DNA of 52,462 nt from Bacteroidota bacterium. Lineage in GTDB: Bacteria > Bacteroidota > Bacteroidia > Sphingobacteriales > Sphingobacteriaceae. Below, piece by piece: positions 43,892 to 52,414 of this stretch; the first letter of the stretch is position 1, and each line of letters starts with the position of its first letter. The translations under genes and the position numbers were made by a program. A model generated the notes under the pieces. It was given only the letters and a program-made list of their open reading frames with translations, was not told the origin of the DNA and made no database searches. Location of the stretch: positions 1 to 52,462 of the forward strand of contig JABDCF010000016.1 of assembly GCA_013288235.1 (NCBI GenBank), given 5' to 3'.

Positions 43892-45169
43892 ATGAAAAAA
43901 ATAACCTTGTTCCTTTTAACGCTTTCCTTCGCCTGCGTGGCGCAGGAAAGGCCGCAGGCCGCTACCGTTGTAATGACGCCGGAGCTCACAAAGGTGGTAA
44001 TAGATACTTTGTCCAAAGCATTGATCGCTAGCTATGTTTTTACGGATAAAGCCCAGGTGATGAGCAAGTACCTTCATGGGCAATTGGCAAAGGGCGCCTA
44101 CAGTAATATCAAAGACCCGCAGCAATTTGCTGAGCAAATTTCGGACGACTTGCAAACCGCCTGCCCCGACCTGCATATGGGTTTTCGTTTCAATCCCCAA
44201 CTGGCGCAAATGGGGCCGCCCCCCATGCGTGGCCCTGATCCGCGCCAGGATTCGCTTCGGAATGCCGACATGGCGAACCGTAATTTTATGTTCACGGCTG
44301 CTGAAATTTTGCCCGGCAATGTTGGCTATGTAAAATTTAACGCTTTTGTGGACCCTACTCCCTCCGCTGTACAAACCGTTACAGCGGCCTTTCGCTTTGT
44401 ACAGCATACCAAAGCACTAATTATCGACCTGCGCGAAAACCATGGCGGCAGCCCGGAGATGGTTAAACAGGTGTTGAGTTATTTCTTCCCGGAAAGGACG
44501 CGGGTAAATGATATCATTGTTCCCAACAAGCGCGATACTGCTAAGGGCTGGACAGACCCTACAGCTACCGATGGCGTTTTGTTGCGGATGCCGGTTTATG
44601 TATTAACCAGTTCCCAAACAGTTTCGGCAGCAGAAGATATGACTTATGCCATGCAGGCTACCAAAAGAGGGGCCATAGTAGGCGAAAAAACAGCAGGCGG
44701 CTCGCACCCGGTAGGCCCGGTTTTTTTAGGCCATGGCTTTGTGGCGGGCATTCCGTTTGCCCATACGTATAATATTCATACCGGCACCGAGTGGGAGGGG
44801 ACCGGCGTTATCCCCGACATTGCGCTTAAGGCAGATGCATCGCTGGACCAGGTCACATCAACCTTATTCCCCAATTCGTGGTATGCAAATCAGCAAAAAG
44901 CTGTAGACGGACCCATTGCGCCTGCTTCTGTCCAGGCTTACCTTGGCACATACGATGGCGGACTAAAGTTTTATGTAAAAGATGGCGCATTTTATTGCCA
45001 AAACCCCGAACGGGGCGGCCAGGTTTTTAAATTGCGTTATATCTCGCCCGGTTTTTACCAGCTGGATGAAAATGTACAGATTAAATTCGGGCAGCAACAA
45101 GGGGCTGTTTCCGGTATGCAGTTTTACTGGAGCGATGGCAGCATCTCGTTTAAACAAAAGACCCAATAA
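43892..45169 (+). CDS. S41-family peptidase (C-terminal processing/IRBP-like)
   Basis: The 425-residue protein has a signal peptide (KKITLFLLTLSFACVAQE). The S41 core shows GYVKFNAFVDP near 150, IIDLRENHGGSPEMVKQVLS near 173-192, the nucleophile serine in SQTVSAAEDM near 245 and lysine in GEKTAGG near 266. The C-terminal 90 residues form a small extra domain (QAYLGTYDGGLKFYV...), similar in style to the ExLGxYDG domains of the M56 repeats. A proline-rich GPPPMRGPDPRQD insert lies near 110. It starts 50 bases after the M56 gene, probably in one operon. It is probably periplasmic. Confidence 0.87.
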   Translation: MKKITLFLLTLSFACVAQERPQAATVVMTPELTKVVIDTLSKALIASYVFTDKAQVMSKYLHGQLAKGAYSNIKDPQQFAEQISDDLQTACPDLHMGFRFNPQLAQMGPPPMRGPDPRQDSLRNADMANRNFMFTAAEILPGNVGYVKFNAFVDPTPSAVQTVTAAFRFVQHTKALIIDLRENHGGSPEMVKQVLSYFFPERTRVNDIIVPNKRDTAKGWTDPTATDGVLLRMPVYVLTSSQTVSAAEDMTYAMQATKRGAIVGEKTAGGSHPVGPVFLGHGFVAGIPFAHTYNIHTGTEWEGTGVIPDIALKADASLDQVTSTLFPNSWYANQQKAVDGPIAPASVQAYLGTYDGGLKFYVKDGAFYCQNPERGGQVFKLRYISPGFYQLDENVQIKFGQQQGAVSGMQFYWSDGSISFKQKTQ

Positions 45170-45327
45170 AAGTTAAAAAAGATTTAAAATTTCCGTTTCA
45201 GCGTCCTCCGCAGGCGTATTGCTGCGCCGGGTTCCCTGCCGGAGAGCCTGCGACGACCCAAATGATATTGGTCAACAGTTTGCCATATGTAATTACTATG
45301 GCTCATTTCCGAAAATAAGGATAGCGT

Positions 45328-45564
45328 TCAGGGGATAACGGTGCCGTACTTATCCAGGTTGGTATGACATTTTGGACAGGTTGTTCCGCCAAAAAGAAAT
45401 TGTTGCTGGTTTTTAGGCCACCGGACAATAGGCTGCTTTGTGCCGCATACCGGGCAGTAAACACGCTTTAAATTAATGCCCCATTTTGATTTGTTCTTAG
45501 TGGCTTGACTGAACACAAAGACGAATATTACAATAATAATTGCATAAATAATAATTTCGGTCAT
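45328..45564 (-). CDS. Small membrane protein with zinc-ribbon-like cysteines (78 aa)
   Basis: An N-terminal hydrophobic helix (IIIYAIIIVIFVFVFSQA, residues 4-21) is followed by a cytoplasmic-type tail with CPVCGT near 37-42 and CPKCHT near 63-68. The two CPxC pairs make a zinc ribbon likely. I do not recognise a family. It is isolated on the minus strand between plus-strand genes. Confidence 0.65.
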   Translation of the reverse strand: MTEIIIYAIIIVIFVFVFSQATKNKSKWGINLKRVYCPVCGTKQPIVRWPKNQQQFLFGGTTCPKCHTNLDKYGTVIP

Positions 45565-45639
45565 CCGCTATTGTTGGTTATTTGATTGGCTTTAAAGATA
45601 TGAAATTCTTCCGTTTCAGCAGGGGGTCGCTCAAAGACC

Positions 45640-45711
45640 ATGCGTCCCGAATTGGCAAAGCATTATAAGGTTATAGCGATTGATACACGCGGCCAGGGGA
45701 AAAGTATATAA
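45640..45711 (+). pseudogene. Remnant of an alpha/beta-hydrolase gene
   Basis: A 23-codon frame reads MRPELAKHYKVIAIDTRGQG then KSI and a stop. LAKHYKVIAIDTRGQGKS is the typical segment before the nucleophile elbow of alpha/beta hydrolases. Nothing before it or after it continues the fold, so it looks like a leftover of a deleted gene. Confidence 0.55.
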
Positions 45712-45776
45712 TTGTGAGGTTTTCAATTGACAGGCAAGTTTAATAACCGTAAATTTAACTCAGCCAATGTGATAAT

Positions 45777-46169
45777 ATGACTACACCCGAATTTTTAGCC
45801 AGTTTGCCGGCCGACAGGCAGGAGTTGATGAACACGCTGCACGAAACGATCATCGCGAATGACCCGAAGGTTACCTTCTCCATTAAACCGATGATGGGCA
45901 AAGAGATGATCATGTACGAGGAAGGCAATTATATGAAATACGCACTGGCCAGCGTAAAAAGCCATATGTCGCTGCATTGCCTGCCTATGTATATGAATGC
46001 GGACTTACATGCCAAATATACCCCGCTGTTGCCTGCCGCCAAATTTCAAAAGGGTTGTATAAATTTTACTGATGCTACAGCTATGCCGGTTGCAACAGTG
46101 GCTGCCCTAATCGCTGATTGCTCACCTATCAATTTACCTGAAATGCTGGCAAACAGGAAAAAGAAATAA
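45777..46169 (+). CDS. DUF1801-type protein
   Basis: The 130-residue protein has the YdhG/DUF1801 style: TTPEFLASLPADRQELMNTL, TFSIKPMMGKEMIMYE near 33-48, YALASVKSHMSLHCLPMYM near 55, and a C-terminal lysine-rich tail. The family is a small alpha/beta fold of unknown function. It lies 65 bases before the next gene on the same strand, so the two may be co-transcribed. Confidence 0.75.
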   Translation: MTTPEFLASLPADRQELMNTLHETIIANDPKVTFSIKPMMGKEMIMYEEGNYMKYALASVKSHMSLHCLPMYMNADLHAKYTPLLPAAKFQKGCINFTDATAMPVATVAALIADCSPINLPEMLANRKKK

Positions 46170-46234
46170 AAGATAAGTTGTGTAACCAGGCGAAAACTAT
46201 TCAGCGTTATATAAGTACCTGAAAAATAGTTGAA

Positions 46235-46681
46235 ATGAAAAAAATACTTGTTACGGCAGTAATTATCCTTGTTACAGCCAACGTTAATGCCCAAACAGGG
46301 ATGCCAAAGGAGTTAACCTGCACAGAAGAGGCCTTTAACTTCAGTTTCAGCTTAGGAACAAAGTGGAAATTCAGTGCACCCAAAATGGGTCCGGCTGAAG
46401 TGACGAGCTACGAGACTGATTATATTCCGGGATGGTCATTGAAACATAACAATGTAACGTCCGAAACAGGCTTGTTACCGTTAGTTGAAAAGCCATTAAA
46501 CGTTGAAGCCTTAAGTTATCCGTTCAATCAGCAAAACTGCGCCACGCTGCCTTACTATAATGGCTTTAGCGTGATGGGCAAGCCTAAGTATTTATTACCC
46601 GGCATCAATTTGGACCCCTCAATATTTTATAAGGTATTATGGCCAAACTTTTTGGTAAATCCGATCGGTTATAGCCTTTAG
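46235..46681 (+). CDS. Secreted hypothetical protein (148 aa)
   Basis: The product has a signal peptide (KKILVTAVIILVTANVNAQ). A 128-residue mature part follows, with aromatic and beta-rich composition and two cysteines (LTCTEEAF and QQNCATL). I do not recognise a family. The mature part starts TGMPKELTC and ends LVNPIGYSL. The DUF1801 gene precedes it by 65 bases. Confidence 0.65.
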   Translation: MKKILVTAVIILVTANVNAQTGMPKELTCTEEAFNFSFSLGTKWKFSAPKMGPAEVTSYETDYIPGWSLKHNNVTSETGLLPLVEKPLNVEALSYPFNQQNCATLPYYNGFSVMGKPKYLLPGINLDPSIFYKVLWPNFLVNPIGYSL

Positions 46682-46724
46682 GGAATTGAACTTCCCGGCG
46701 CGGCCACAAAGTTGTGCCATGTTC

Positions 46725-46863
46725 GCTGCCGCAAGCCTCGCGGCTTGTGGCCCGCTGACAGGAAGTAAACTGTGCTTACCTCTTTGATTAAAGAAATACT
46801 GCACGGTTACCTATCTAATGGCTACCTAGCATGCGGGCCACAAGCCGGGAGGCTTGCGGGAGC
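46725..46863. repeat. 139-bp element with 31-bp inverted ends
   Basis: The arms 46725-46755 (core CCGCAAGCCTCGCGGCTTGT) and 46833-46863 (core ACAAGCCGGGAGGCTTGCGG) are complementary in 29 of 31 positions. The arms are GC-rich and the 77-base centre is AT-richer. No target duplication is visible. A partial copy, GCTTGCGGGAGC, follows at 46871. It separates convergent genes and could also act as a terminator. Confidence 0.7.
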
Positions 46864-46893
46864 GGAGAATTGCTTGCGGGAGCATGGGTTATT

Positions 46894-47721
46894 TCAGTGA
46901 GTTGCTTTTTCACTTCGCAGGCGGTACACGTGCAGCAAATGTTGAAGTTGTTCGTCGCTTATCGCCAGGTCATCCAGGTTCAGTTGCTCAGTGCCGCCCG
47001 GATAATCATATACCAAATAAGTATTGCTGTTTCTGTGCCTGGGGGTGCTACCCGTTACGATTGTACGTACATCTTCATTTTTTATGTCGCGCCAGGGATG
47101 GAATGGTGTTTTTATGGTTTGTATCCCTTTGTCGCTAATGATAATTTGCGGCTTATTTGTGAAGTACTCCTTTAACCCGGTGAAAATAAAATAAGCGGCG
47201 ATACCCCCGAATACCACCCGGCCCAAAACGCTGTTATTTTTTTGATAAGCGAAAATGGCAAATACCGCCACCAACAGGCCGACGATAGCCATGGCGCCTC
47301 CGGCTTTTTTTGAAAAGCGGATCACCGTTTCTGCGGGTACCGGTATATCGTTGTTAAACACGTCCTTGTGGTAAAAACGGTGTTTAAGTTGTTCCAACCG
47401 CTGTTTATCTGCACTGGATACATAAGCCATAAAGTCTGACGGGGTATCGATCAGTCTTGCTTCCCTGGCCTTATTTTCAAACTCATGAATATGGTCCACG
47501 TTCTGATAGGCCCATATTTTCCATTTGGTGGTGGCGATGCACCAGTAAACAGTAGCCAGCAGAAAGCCCGCGCCGCCGGTAACGGCAATTATCCATGTAG
47601 GGCATTGATATCCATTATCTAAAACGACCATAGTTACCAATGCGGCGAGAACAAATCCTCCGGCAGGCAGGTTGACCGCCAGGTTGCCTTTCCTTATTGC
47701 TTCTTGTACGGTTACAGGCAT
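46894..47721 (-). CDS. Hypothetical membrane protein (275 aa)
   Basis: Two pairs of hydrophobic helices (about 20-38, 45-62 and 140-158, 165-182) flank a soluble loop with charged helices. The C-terminal 85 residues after YFTNKPQIIISDKGIQTI look like a PH-like beta domain (ISDKGI...PWRDI...V). I do not recognise a family. It lies 48 bases after the next gene upstream on the minus strand (47770-48336), so the two are probably co-transcribed. Confidence 0.6.
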   Translation of the reverse strand: MPVTVQEAIRKGNLAVNLPAGGFVLAALVTMVVLDNGYQCPTWIIAVTGGAGFLLATVYWCIATTKWKIWAYQNVDHIHEFENKAREARLIDTPSDFMAYVSSADKQRLEQLKHRFYHKDVFNNDIPVPAETVIRFSKKAGGAMAIVGLLVAVFAIFAYQKNNSVLGRVVFGGIAAYFIFTGLKEYFTNKPQIIISDKGIQTIKTPFHPWRDIKNEDVRTIVTGSTPRHRNSNTYLVYDYPGGTEQLNLDDLAISDEQLQHLLHVYRLRSEKATH

Positions 47722-47769
47722 AAATTATGCTGGTTTATTATTGAGGTAAAAAAAATATATCATTGCAAG

Positions 47770-48336
47770 TTAAAACCAATCAATGGCTCTTAGGATAACA
47801 AACACTACGACGCCCGCGCCTGCTGTTATTAATGTATATTTTTTGTTGACGACATTAAAGCCGTAAAGCAGCAGCAGGATACCGACTATCGGTGCGATCA
47901 CTTTAACCCGCGCGTCGGCAGCATCCTGCACCTTGTTGTACGAGTTCAGTTCGAAATAAACACGTTTCCCTTTTTGCAGGTAGTAAATGGGGATCTCTTT
48001 GACCCCATTGTTCAGTTCATCATCATGGACTTTGGCATATTCAATATTTAAGATATCCCCGTTTTTCAGGCTATCAAATGCTCCGTCCGGCGTCAACACC
48101 TCTCCAGGACTACCTATAGTAAATGCCGCCTTTGTCTCTTTCGTCCAAAACCGCTGATAGTTGTCCGAGGTACGCGTGTTGTGTATGTTTTCGATCTTAT
48201 TGTTCAGGGTCACTGTTTTTGAGCTTAGGTCATCTGGCGTAAGGTCGTCCCCCTTAGGGAAAAAGTGATAGGCTATTAAGCCCAGGCCTAATAGTACATA
48301 GATCCATTTTATTTCTTTCTTGCTGTCGTCGGCCAT
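47770..48336 (-). CDS. Hypothetical membrane protein (188 aa)
   Basis: One N-terminal helix (IYVLLGLGLIAYHFF, about 12-26) is followed by an extracytoplasmic beta-rich domain of about 110 residues with no cysteine. Two C-terminal helices follow (about 145-162 and 167-185). I do not recognise a family. It is the first gene of a probable two-gene unit with the 275-residue membrane protein. Confidence 0.6.
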   Translation of the reverse strand: MADDSKKEIKWIYVLLGLGLIAYHFFPKGDDLTPDDLSSKTVTLNNKIENIHNTRTSDNYQRFWTKETKAAFTIGSPGEVLTPDGAFDSLKNGDILNIEYAKVHDDELNNGVKEIPIYYLQKGKRVYFELNSYNKVQDAADARVKVIAPIVGILLLLYGFNVVNKKYTLITAGAGVVVFVILRAIDWF

Positions 48337-48435
48337 CGGGTTGTGATATGTTTTTGTTAAAAATAGTGAAAGATAGTAAAATTTAAAAAAAACCTATTTA
48401 ATCCCGGGCGTGCGCCACTATCAAATAGTCTCGCT

Positions 48436-48458
48436 ATCCGTAGTATCCCACTACGGAT
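48436..48458. terminator. Hairpin between two minus-strand genes
   Basis: ATCCGTAGT and ACTACGGAT are perfectly complementary over 9 bp around a 5-base loop. It lies 44 bases beyond the stop of the 816-residue gene as read on the minus strand. There is no strong T-run. GC-rich flanks (CGGGCGT and ACGCCCCCG) may extend it as an outer stem. Confidence 0.4.
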
Positions 48459-48501
48459 AACTATGCCTGGGGACTGTGTCTCCGCTACAACGCCCCCGTC
48501 T

Positions 48502-50952
48502 TTATTTTCCGTAATCCGGGTCCATTTCCGGTTTACGCAACCCTGCTACTTCATCTGCCATCAAAATAAAAACATTCCAGCACAATCCTTTTGAAGACGG
48601 CCACCAACTATCTGTGGTTGTCCATTTTGTTGGTATAAATTCTTTACTGAAAGGCCATTGCGGGTTCAGGTATATCTCGGCCCAAATCCTGTTTTCCATT
48701 AAGGGCCTGGCTTTTTTCCAGCCATGTTTTAAGCCCACAACGTAAGCACAATACTCCGGCCTGAACCAGCTGCCGCCGTTATAATAAAAGCCGTCGGTTT
48801 TTCCGTCGCTATAATTGTCTTCGCCAAACTTGCCAAAGGGCTGGTAATCGCCGCTCAGGTAGGCCCATCCCTTTGCATCCTTTGTCAGCCTGATCAGTAT
48901 TGGCGCCGTAGTGCCATATTCAGGGTGCGGCGAATTGGAAACCTTATTCAATACCGGGATCCTGTCCAGTTCATTTTGCACCATTTCATCAGTCAGTATC
49001 GGCTTTTTAAATAACCATAACGAAAAAAATTCCGGCTCCAGGTCTGTAAGCGATATCATATCGGGGAAATTCCGGTCGAATAACAGGTGTTTCCTTTTTA
49101 CGTCATAAAAATTCCGGTACCCGTTCTCCGCCTTTTGGATATAGTCATCGGATATGGAAAAACCCAATTCCTTAATTGTTTTTAACGCGATCACCAGCAT
49201 GCCCTGGTTAACGGCCAGCCGGTCGGTTTTGGGGTTGTAATCAATAATATCCAGCTGGTTCATCGGGAAGTGCGACCTGCATATACCCGTCCTGCCGGGA
49301 TCAAATTCATTCAATACATAGTTAACCGCTTTCTCAATTTTTTCATGAGGAAGGTTTACACCGAACCTGCGTTTATTAAGCATTGCCCATACCAGCCATT
49401 CAATGGTAGCTTCGTTATCTTTTGCCTCAACCGACCCCATAAGCGGCGTTATTATAGTACCTATGGAACCTTTGGAAGTCTGCGTTTTGCCCCATTCCTC
49501 CCAGATGGATAGGTTCAGCGCTTTATTGTACGTTGAAACTGTCGAAAAAAACGAATCCCGGTTGTACATATCCGGGGCATAATTCATATTGGGCACGTTA
49601 AACGGCTTGAAATTGTCAACATCGGTGATCCAGGTAAGCATATTGAAATTGGCATACAGCATTTTTTCAATCACCGAGCCTTTAAAGCCTTTCCCTTCGG
49701 CCAAACGTGTTTGTGATGATATCATAAATTGCTGGTGCGATTTCCACGGCTCAACAAAAATATAAGCGGTTTTCTCGGCTTTTTCCCCTATCGGGAGCAC
49801 ATTATAAGCCTCTTTTTTTGGATGATTTTCGATGATCTTCAAATCTTTTATATCAAAATTTGATGCCGCGCCCGAAAATGTGCCAATAAACATCGATACA
49901 CTGTCATGTTCAATATAGGGAACCAGGATGCTCCTTTTAAAATACGACCATTTGTTTTCATCTATTGGCAAATGGTCAATGTATTTCATCCCGTCTTCAA
50001 GTTCGGCGGTTTGTTGACCGTTTTTAAGCCTGAAAAGTTTTAATGCCACCGAAGCATTTCCTTTATACCAAAAAGAAACCGTATATATCTTTTGATCTTT
50101 AAATGGTGCGATAAAATTGATGCCCGACTGGGCCCCGTTATGGCAGGAAACTGAAATAAGCCCTGGCCTCCTGGTGATCTTTGCATTTTCTGCTTTTTGA
50201 GCTGCGGTATCAATTGTTAATAAGGTACTGTCGCCTGCGTCGAGATTGTACATTTCGCCAAATGTTTGCCTGATAAAATGATCGTTTTTTGCCCTTTCCG
50301 ATAAATCGGCAACCGAAAACAAATTGACATCCGCCAGTCGGCGCAAACCCGTAAAACCTTCATCGCGCCCGCTAAAACGACGTCGCGTATTCCGGGTATA
50401 CTGATTTTTATAACCCGCATCAGTCAAAAAACCGACCACATTATTATCAGCCGTAATAAAGCCGGCAGCCGGGAACATTTCATGTGCAAAGCTGCCCGGG
50501 AAATTATCGTGCTCAAACGTTACATATCGTTCCGGCGCATTTGCAGGCCTGGCTGTTTCCTTCAGTATATAATACATGCCCGGCATAGATGGCTGGAACA
50601 ATTGAACGGTCTTTTTAACCAGGTTTGAATTTACCACCTGGTAGGTTACAGTTATGGACAGGTCAGCATCAAATTCCTTTATGTACAATTCACTTGTTAA
50701 GGTAATAGTGTTTTCATTTCCCGTCCATTTTTGTCCTTTTAAATGTTCAAGGCTGGCAACAGTACTGTAATCATGATTAAATAATTGCAACGAGAGTTCT
50801 TCGGTACTGGTAACCAGTAGCTGTTTGCCATTATAGATATCCACACGATACCCATTTTGTTCATCACCCGCTGGCTTAAGCGAAAGCTGCTGCGCGGAAG
50901 CAGTAAAGCAAGCAAATACGCAAACAAAAAATAATGAAAGCCTGGTTAACAT
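48502..50952 (-). CDS. Large secreted protein, possible glycan-active (alpha/alpha)6-type enzyme
   Basis: The 816-residue protein has a signal peptide (LSLFFVCVFACFTASAQQ). The N-terminal half is beta-rich, as in galactose-mutarotase or sugar-binding sandwich domains (about 20-380, with a carbohydrate-module-like stretch VSFWYKGNASVALKLFRL near 293). The C-terminal half is helix-rich with many W, Y, D and E residues (WITDVDNFKPFN, EATIEWLVWAMLN, GTTAPILIRL, SWWPSSKGLCWN), like six-hairpin glycosidases. I cannot name a GH family, and the enzymatic role is inferred from these gross features. The GlxA-type regulator gene lies upstream on the same strand, 205 bases away. Confidence 0.6.
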   Translation of the reverse strand: MLTRLSLFFVCVFACFTASAQQLSLKPAGDEQNGYRVDIYNGKQLLVTSTEELSLQLFNHDYSTVASLEHLKGQKWTGNENTITLTSELYIKEFDADLSITVTYQVVNSNLVKKTVQLFQPSMPGMYYILKETARPANAPERYVTFEHDNFPGSFAHEMFPAAGFITADNNVVGFLTDAGYKNQYTRNTRRRFSGRDEGFTGLRRLADVNLFSVADLSERAKNDHFIRQTFGEMYNLDAGDSTLLTIDTAAQKAENAKITRRPGLISVSCHNGAQSGINFIAPFKDQKIYTVSFWYKGNASVALKLFRLKNGQQTAELEDGMKYIDHLPIDENKWSYFKRSILVPYIEHDSVSMFIGTFSGAASNFDIKDLKIIENHPKKEAYNVLPIGEKAEKTAYIFVEPWKSHQQFMISSQTRLAEGKGFKGSVIEKMLYANFNMLTWITDVDNFKPFNVPNMNYAPDMYNRDSFFSTVSTYNKALNLSIWEEWGKTQTSKGSIGTIITPLMGSVEAKDNEATIEWLVWAMLNKRRFGVNLPHEKIEKAVNYVLNEFDPGRTGICRSHFPMNQLDIIDYNPKTDRLAVNQGMLVIALKTIKELGFSISDDYIQKAENGYRNFYDVKRKHLLFDRNFPDMISLTDLEPEFFSLWLFKKPILTDEMVQNELDRIPVLNKVSNSPHPEYGTTAPILIRLTKDAKGWAYLSGDYQPFGKFGEDNYSDGKTDGFYYNGGSWFRPEYCAYVVGLKHGWKKARPLMENRIWAEIYLNPQWPFSKEFIPTKWTTTDSWWPSSKGLCWNVFILMADEVAGLRKPEMDPDYGK

Positions 50953-51157
50953 GGTAATATAAAATAGAAATTGACGGCGTTGAATTGAATTACAATACTA
51001 ATTAATAAAACCGGTTTTGCAGTTCGTTGAGCCAAACTATTATTCATAATTCCTTCGCTGCCGCCCTGATTTATCGGAATGTTCCGTATGCTAAGTAACC
51101 GTCTTGCCGGCTAAACATGCCGCTAATCTACTATACCTTCGCTGAAGCGGAATAAAT

Positions 51158-52153
51158 TTACCTATTACTTGTATACGCAACAAAATTGCGGTTGTACTTG
51201 CTGCGATATTGAAGGGGCGACAAGCCCGTCAGTTTCTTAAAAATAGCGCGGAATGTTTTAGGGTCCGAGTATCCAACTTCGGCCATCGCTTCGTATACCC
51301 CTCCCTGGGTCGATTCAAGGTTTTTTTTAACAGCTTCAATTTTAACCCTTTGCATATACTCCTTTACCGTGTTTGCAGTAGCATTTTTGAACCTGCGTTC
51401 CAGGTTGCGGCGCCCCAATGCAAGCATAGATGCCAACTCTGCTACACTTATTTGCGTATGAATATTGGCCTCGATATATTCCTGGGCTTTCCTTACAACC
51501 ATATCCTGGTGGCCTTTCTGGGGGCGGAAAATAATAAACGGCGACTGGCCGCCCCGCTCAATATCAATCTCGAAACCCTTTGAACAACGAATTGCTGTTT
51601 CGCGGCCTGCAAACTTTTCTACCAGGTATACTACCAGGTTAAGCCACGAATAGGCACCTCCGCTGGTGTAAAGGTTGTTCTCATCGGTGATGATCCTATC
51701 GTCAATCAGGTTAACTGAGGGGAACATTTGCCTGAAACGGCTGGCAAATTCCCAATGTGTTGCACAGCTTTTGCCGTCTAACAAGCCTGTGCCTGCCAGT
51801 ACAAATGCGCCGATACATAAAGCCGCTACCGCTGCACCGCCTTTATATTGCTTGACGATCCAATCGAGCATCAATTTATTATCAGTCATTATTTGCTGCA
51901 TATTGCCGTGTACCGCCGGGATGATGATGAGGTCGGTATGGCTTACATCCTGTAATAACACTTCAGGACGCACCGAGAACAGCCCCTTTTTCATGCGGGT
52001 TTCCTCATGCTGTCCCACCAGCTGAACAATAAATTCCGGCCCCCTGCCTTCTTCGGCCAAATAATCATTTAATCTGCACATGATCTGGTGGGTCCCTTCT
52101 ATGTTGGTCAAGCTGCAATCGCCCTCAGGGACAAGGATGGAAATATGCTTCAT
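51158..52153 (-). CDS. GlxA-type transcriptional regulator (DJ-1/PfpI plus AraC HTH)
   Basis: The 331-residue protein has an N-terminal DJ-1/PfpI-like domain (about 1-190) with the cysteine elbow AALCIGAFVLAGTGLLDG near residue 120. The C-terminal AraC helix-turn-helix spans about 225-320 (ISVAELASMLALGRRNLERR, VGYSDPKTFRAIFKKLTGLS, PLQYRS). Members act as activators that sense small metabolites. I chose the ATG at 52153; the ATG 9 codons upstream adds a non-conserved tract. The target is unknown; the closest downstream gene is the 816-residue secreted protein. Confidence 0.9.
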   Translation of the reverse strand: MKHISILVPEGDCSLTNIEGTHQIMCRLNDYLAEEGRGPEFIVQLVGQHEETRMKKGLFSVRPEVLLQDVSHTDLIIIPAVHGNMQQIMTDNKLMLDWIVKQYKGGAAVAALCIGAFVLAGTGLLDGKSCATHWEFASRFRQMFPSVNLIDDRIITDENNLYTSGGAYSWLNLVVYLVEKFAGRETAIRCSKGFEIDIERGGQSPFIIFRPQKGHQDMVVRKAQEYIEANIHTQISVAELASMLALGRRNLERRFKNATANTVKEYMQRVKIEAVKKNLESTQGGVYEAMAEVGYSDPKTFRAIFKKLTGLSPLQYRSKYNRNFVAYTSNR

Positions 52154-52178
52154 ATTGTAAATATACGATGTGAGAATC

Positions 52179-52350
52179 AAGAGTCAAGAACCAAGAGTCA
52201 AGAACCAAGAGTTAAAAAAAAAGCGTAATCGAGGTTTAAATTTATTAAAAAGGCGCAAAATTGGACAGCCTGGGTCTTCGTTTGATAATATGCTGGCTGG
52301 TAGACGTCTTTTTGTCTTGATTCCTGGCTCTTGTATCTTGGCTCTTTTTT
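52179..52350. repeat. 14-bp tandem repeat with inverted counterpart
   Basis: AAGAGTCAAGAACC occurs twice head to tail (52179-52192, 52193-52206), with a third partial unit (52207-52213). At 52311-52350 the complement-like TCTTGATTCCTGGCTCTTG and CTTGGCTCTTTTTT occur, so the two clusters form imperfect inverted ends around about 95 bases. Confidence 0.6.
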
Positions 52351-52384
52351 CGTAAACAACCCTTAAAAATGTCGCATTTTTGGG

Positions 52385-52414
52385 TTGTTATCCTTGTTTA
52401 TGACCATAACTTTG
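52385..52414 (+). promoter_or_regulatory. Bacteroidota-type promoter
   Basis: TTG at 52385-52387 and TAACTTTG at 52407-52414 match the Bacteroidota -33 TTG and -7 TANNTTTG boxes with a 19-base gap. It points to a plus-strand gene beyond the right edge. Confidence 0.55.

Noticed and set aside
43916..44407. 163-codon antisense frame within the S41 peptidase
   Set aside because: Fully overlaps a gene with clear catalytic motifs; no family motif in the antisense product.
46831..47175. 114-codon plus-strand frame (and a second at 46854-47138)
   Set aside because: They run from the 139-bp inverted-repeat element into the antisense of the membrane protein gene at 46894-47721.
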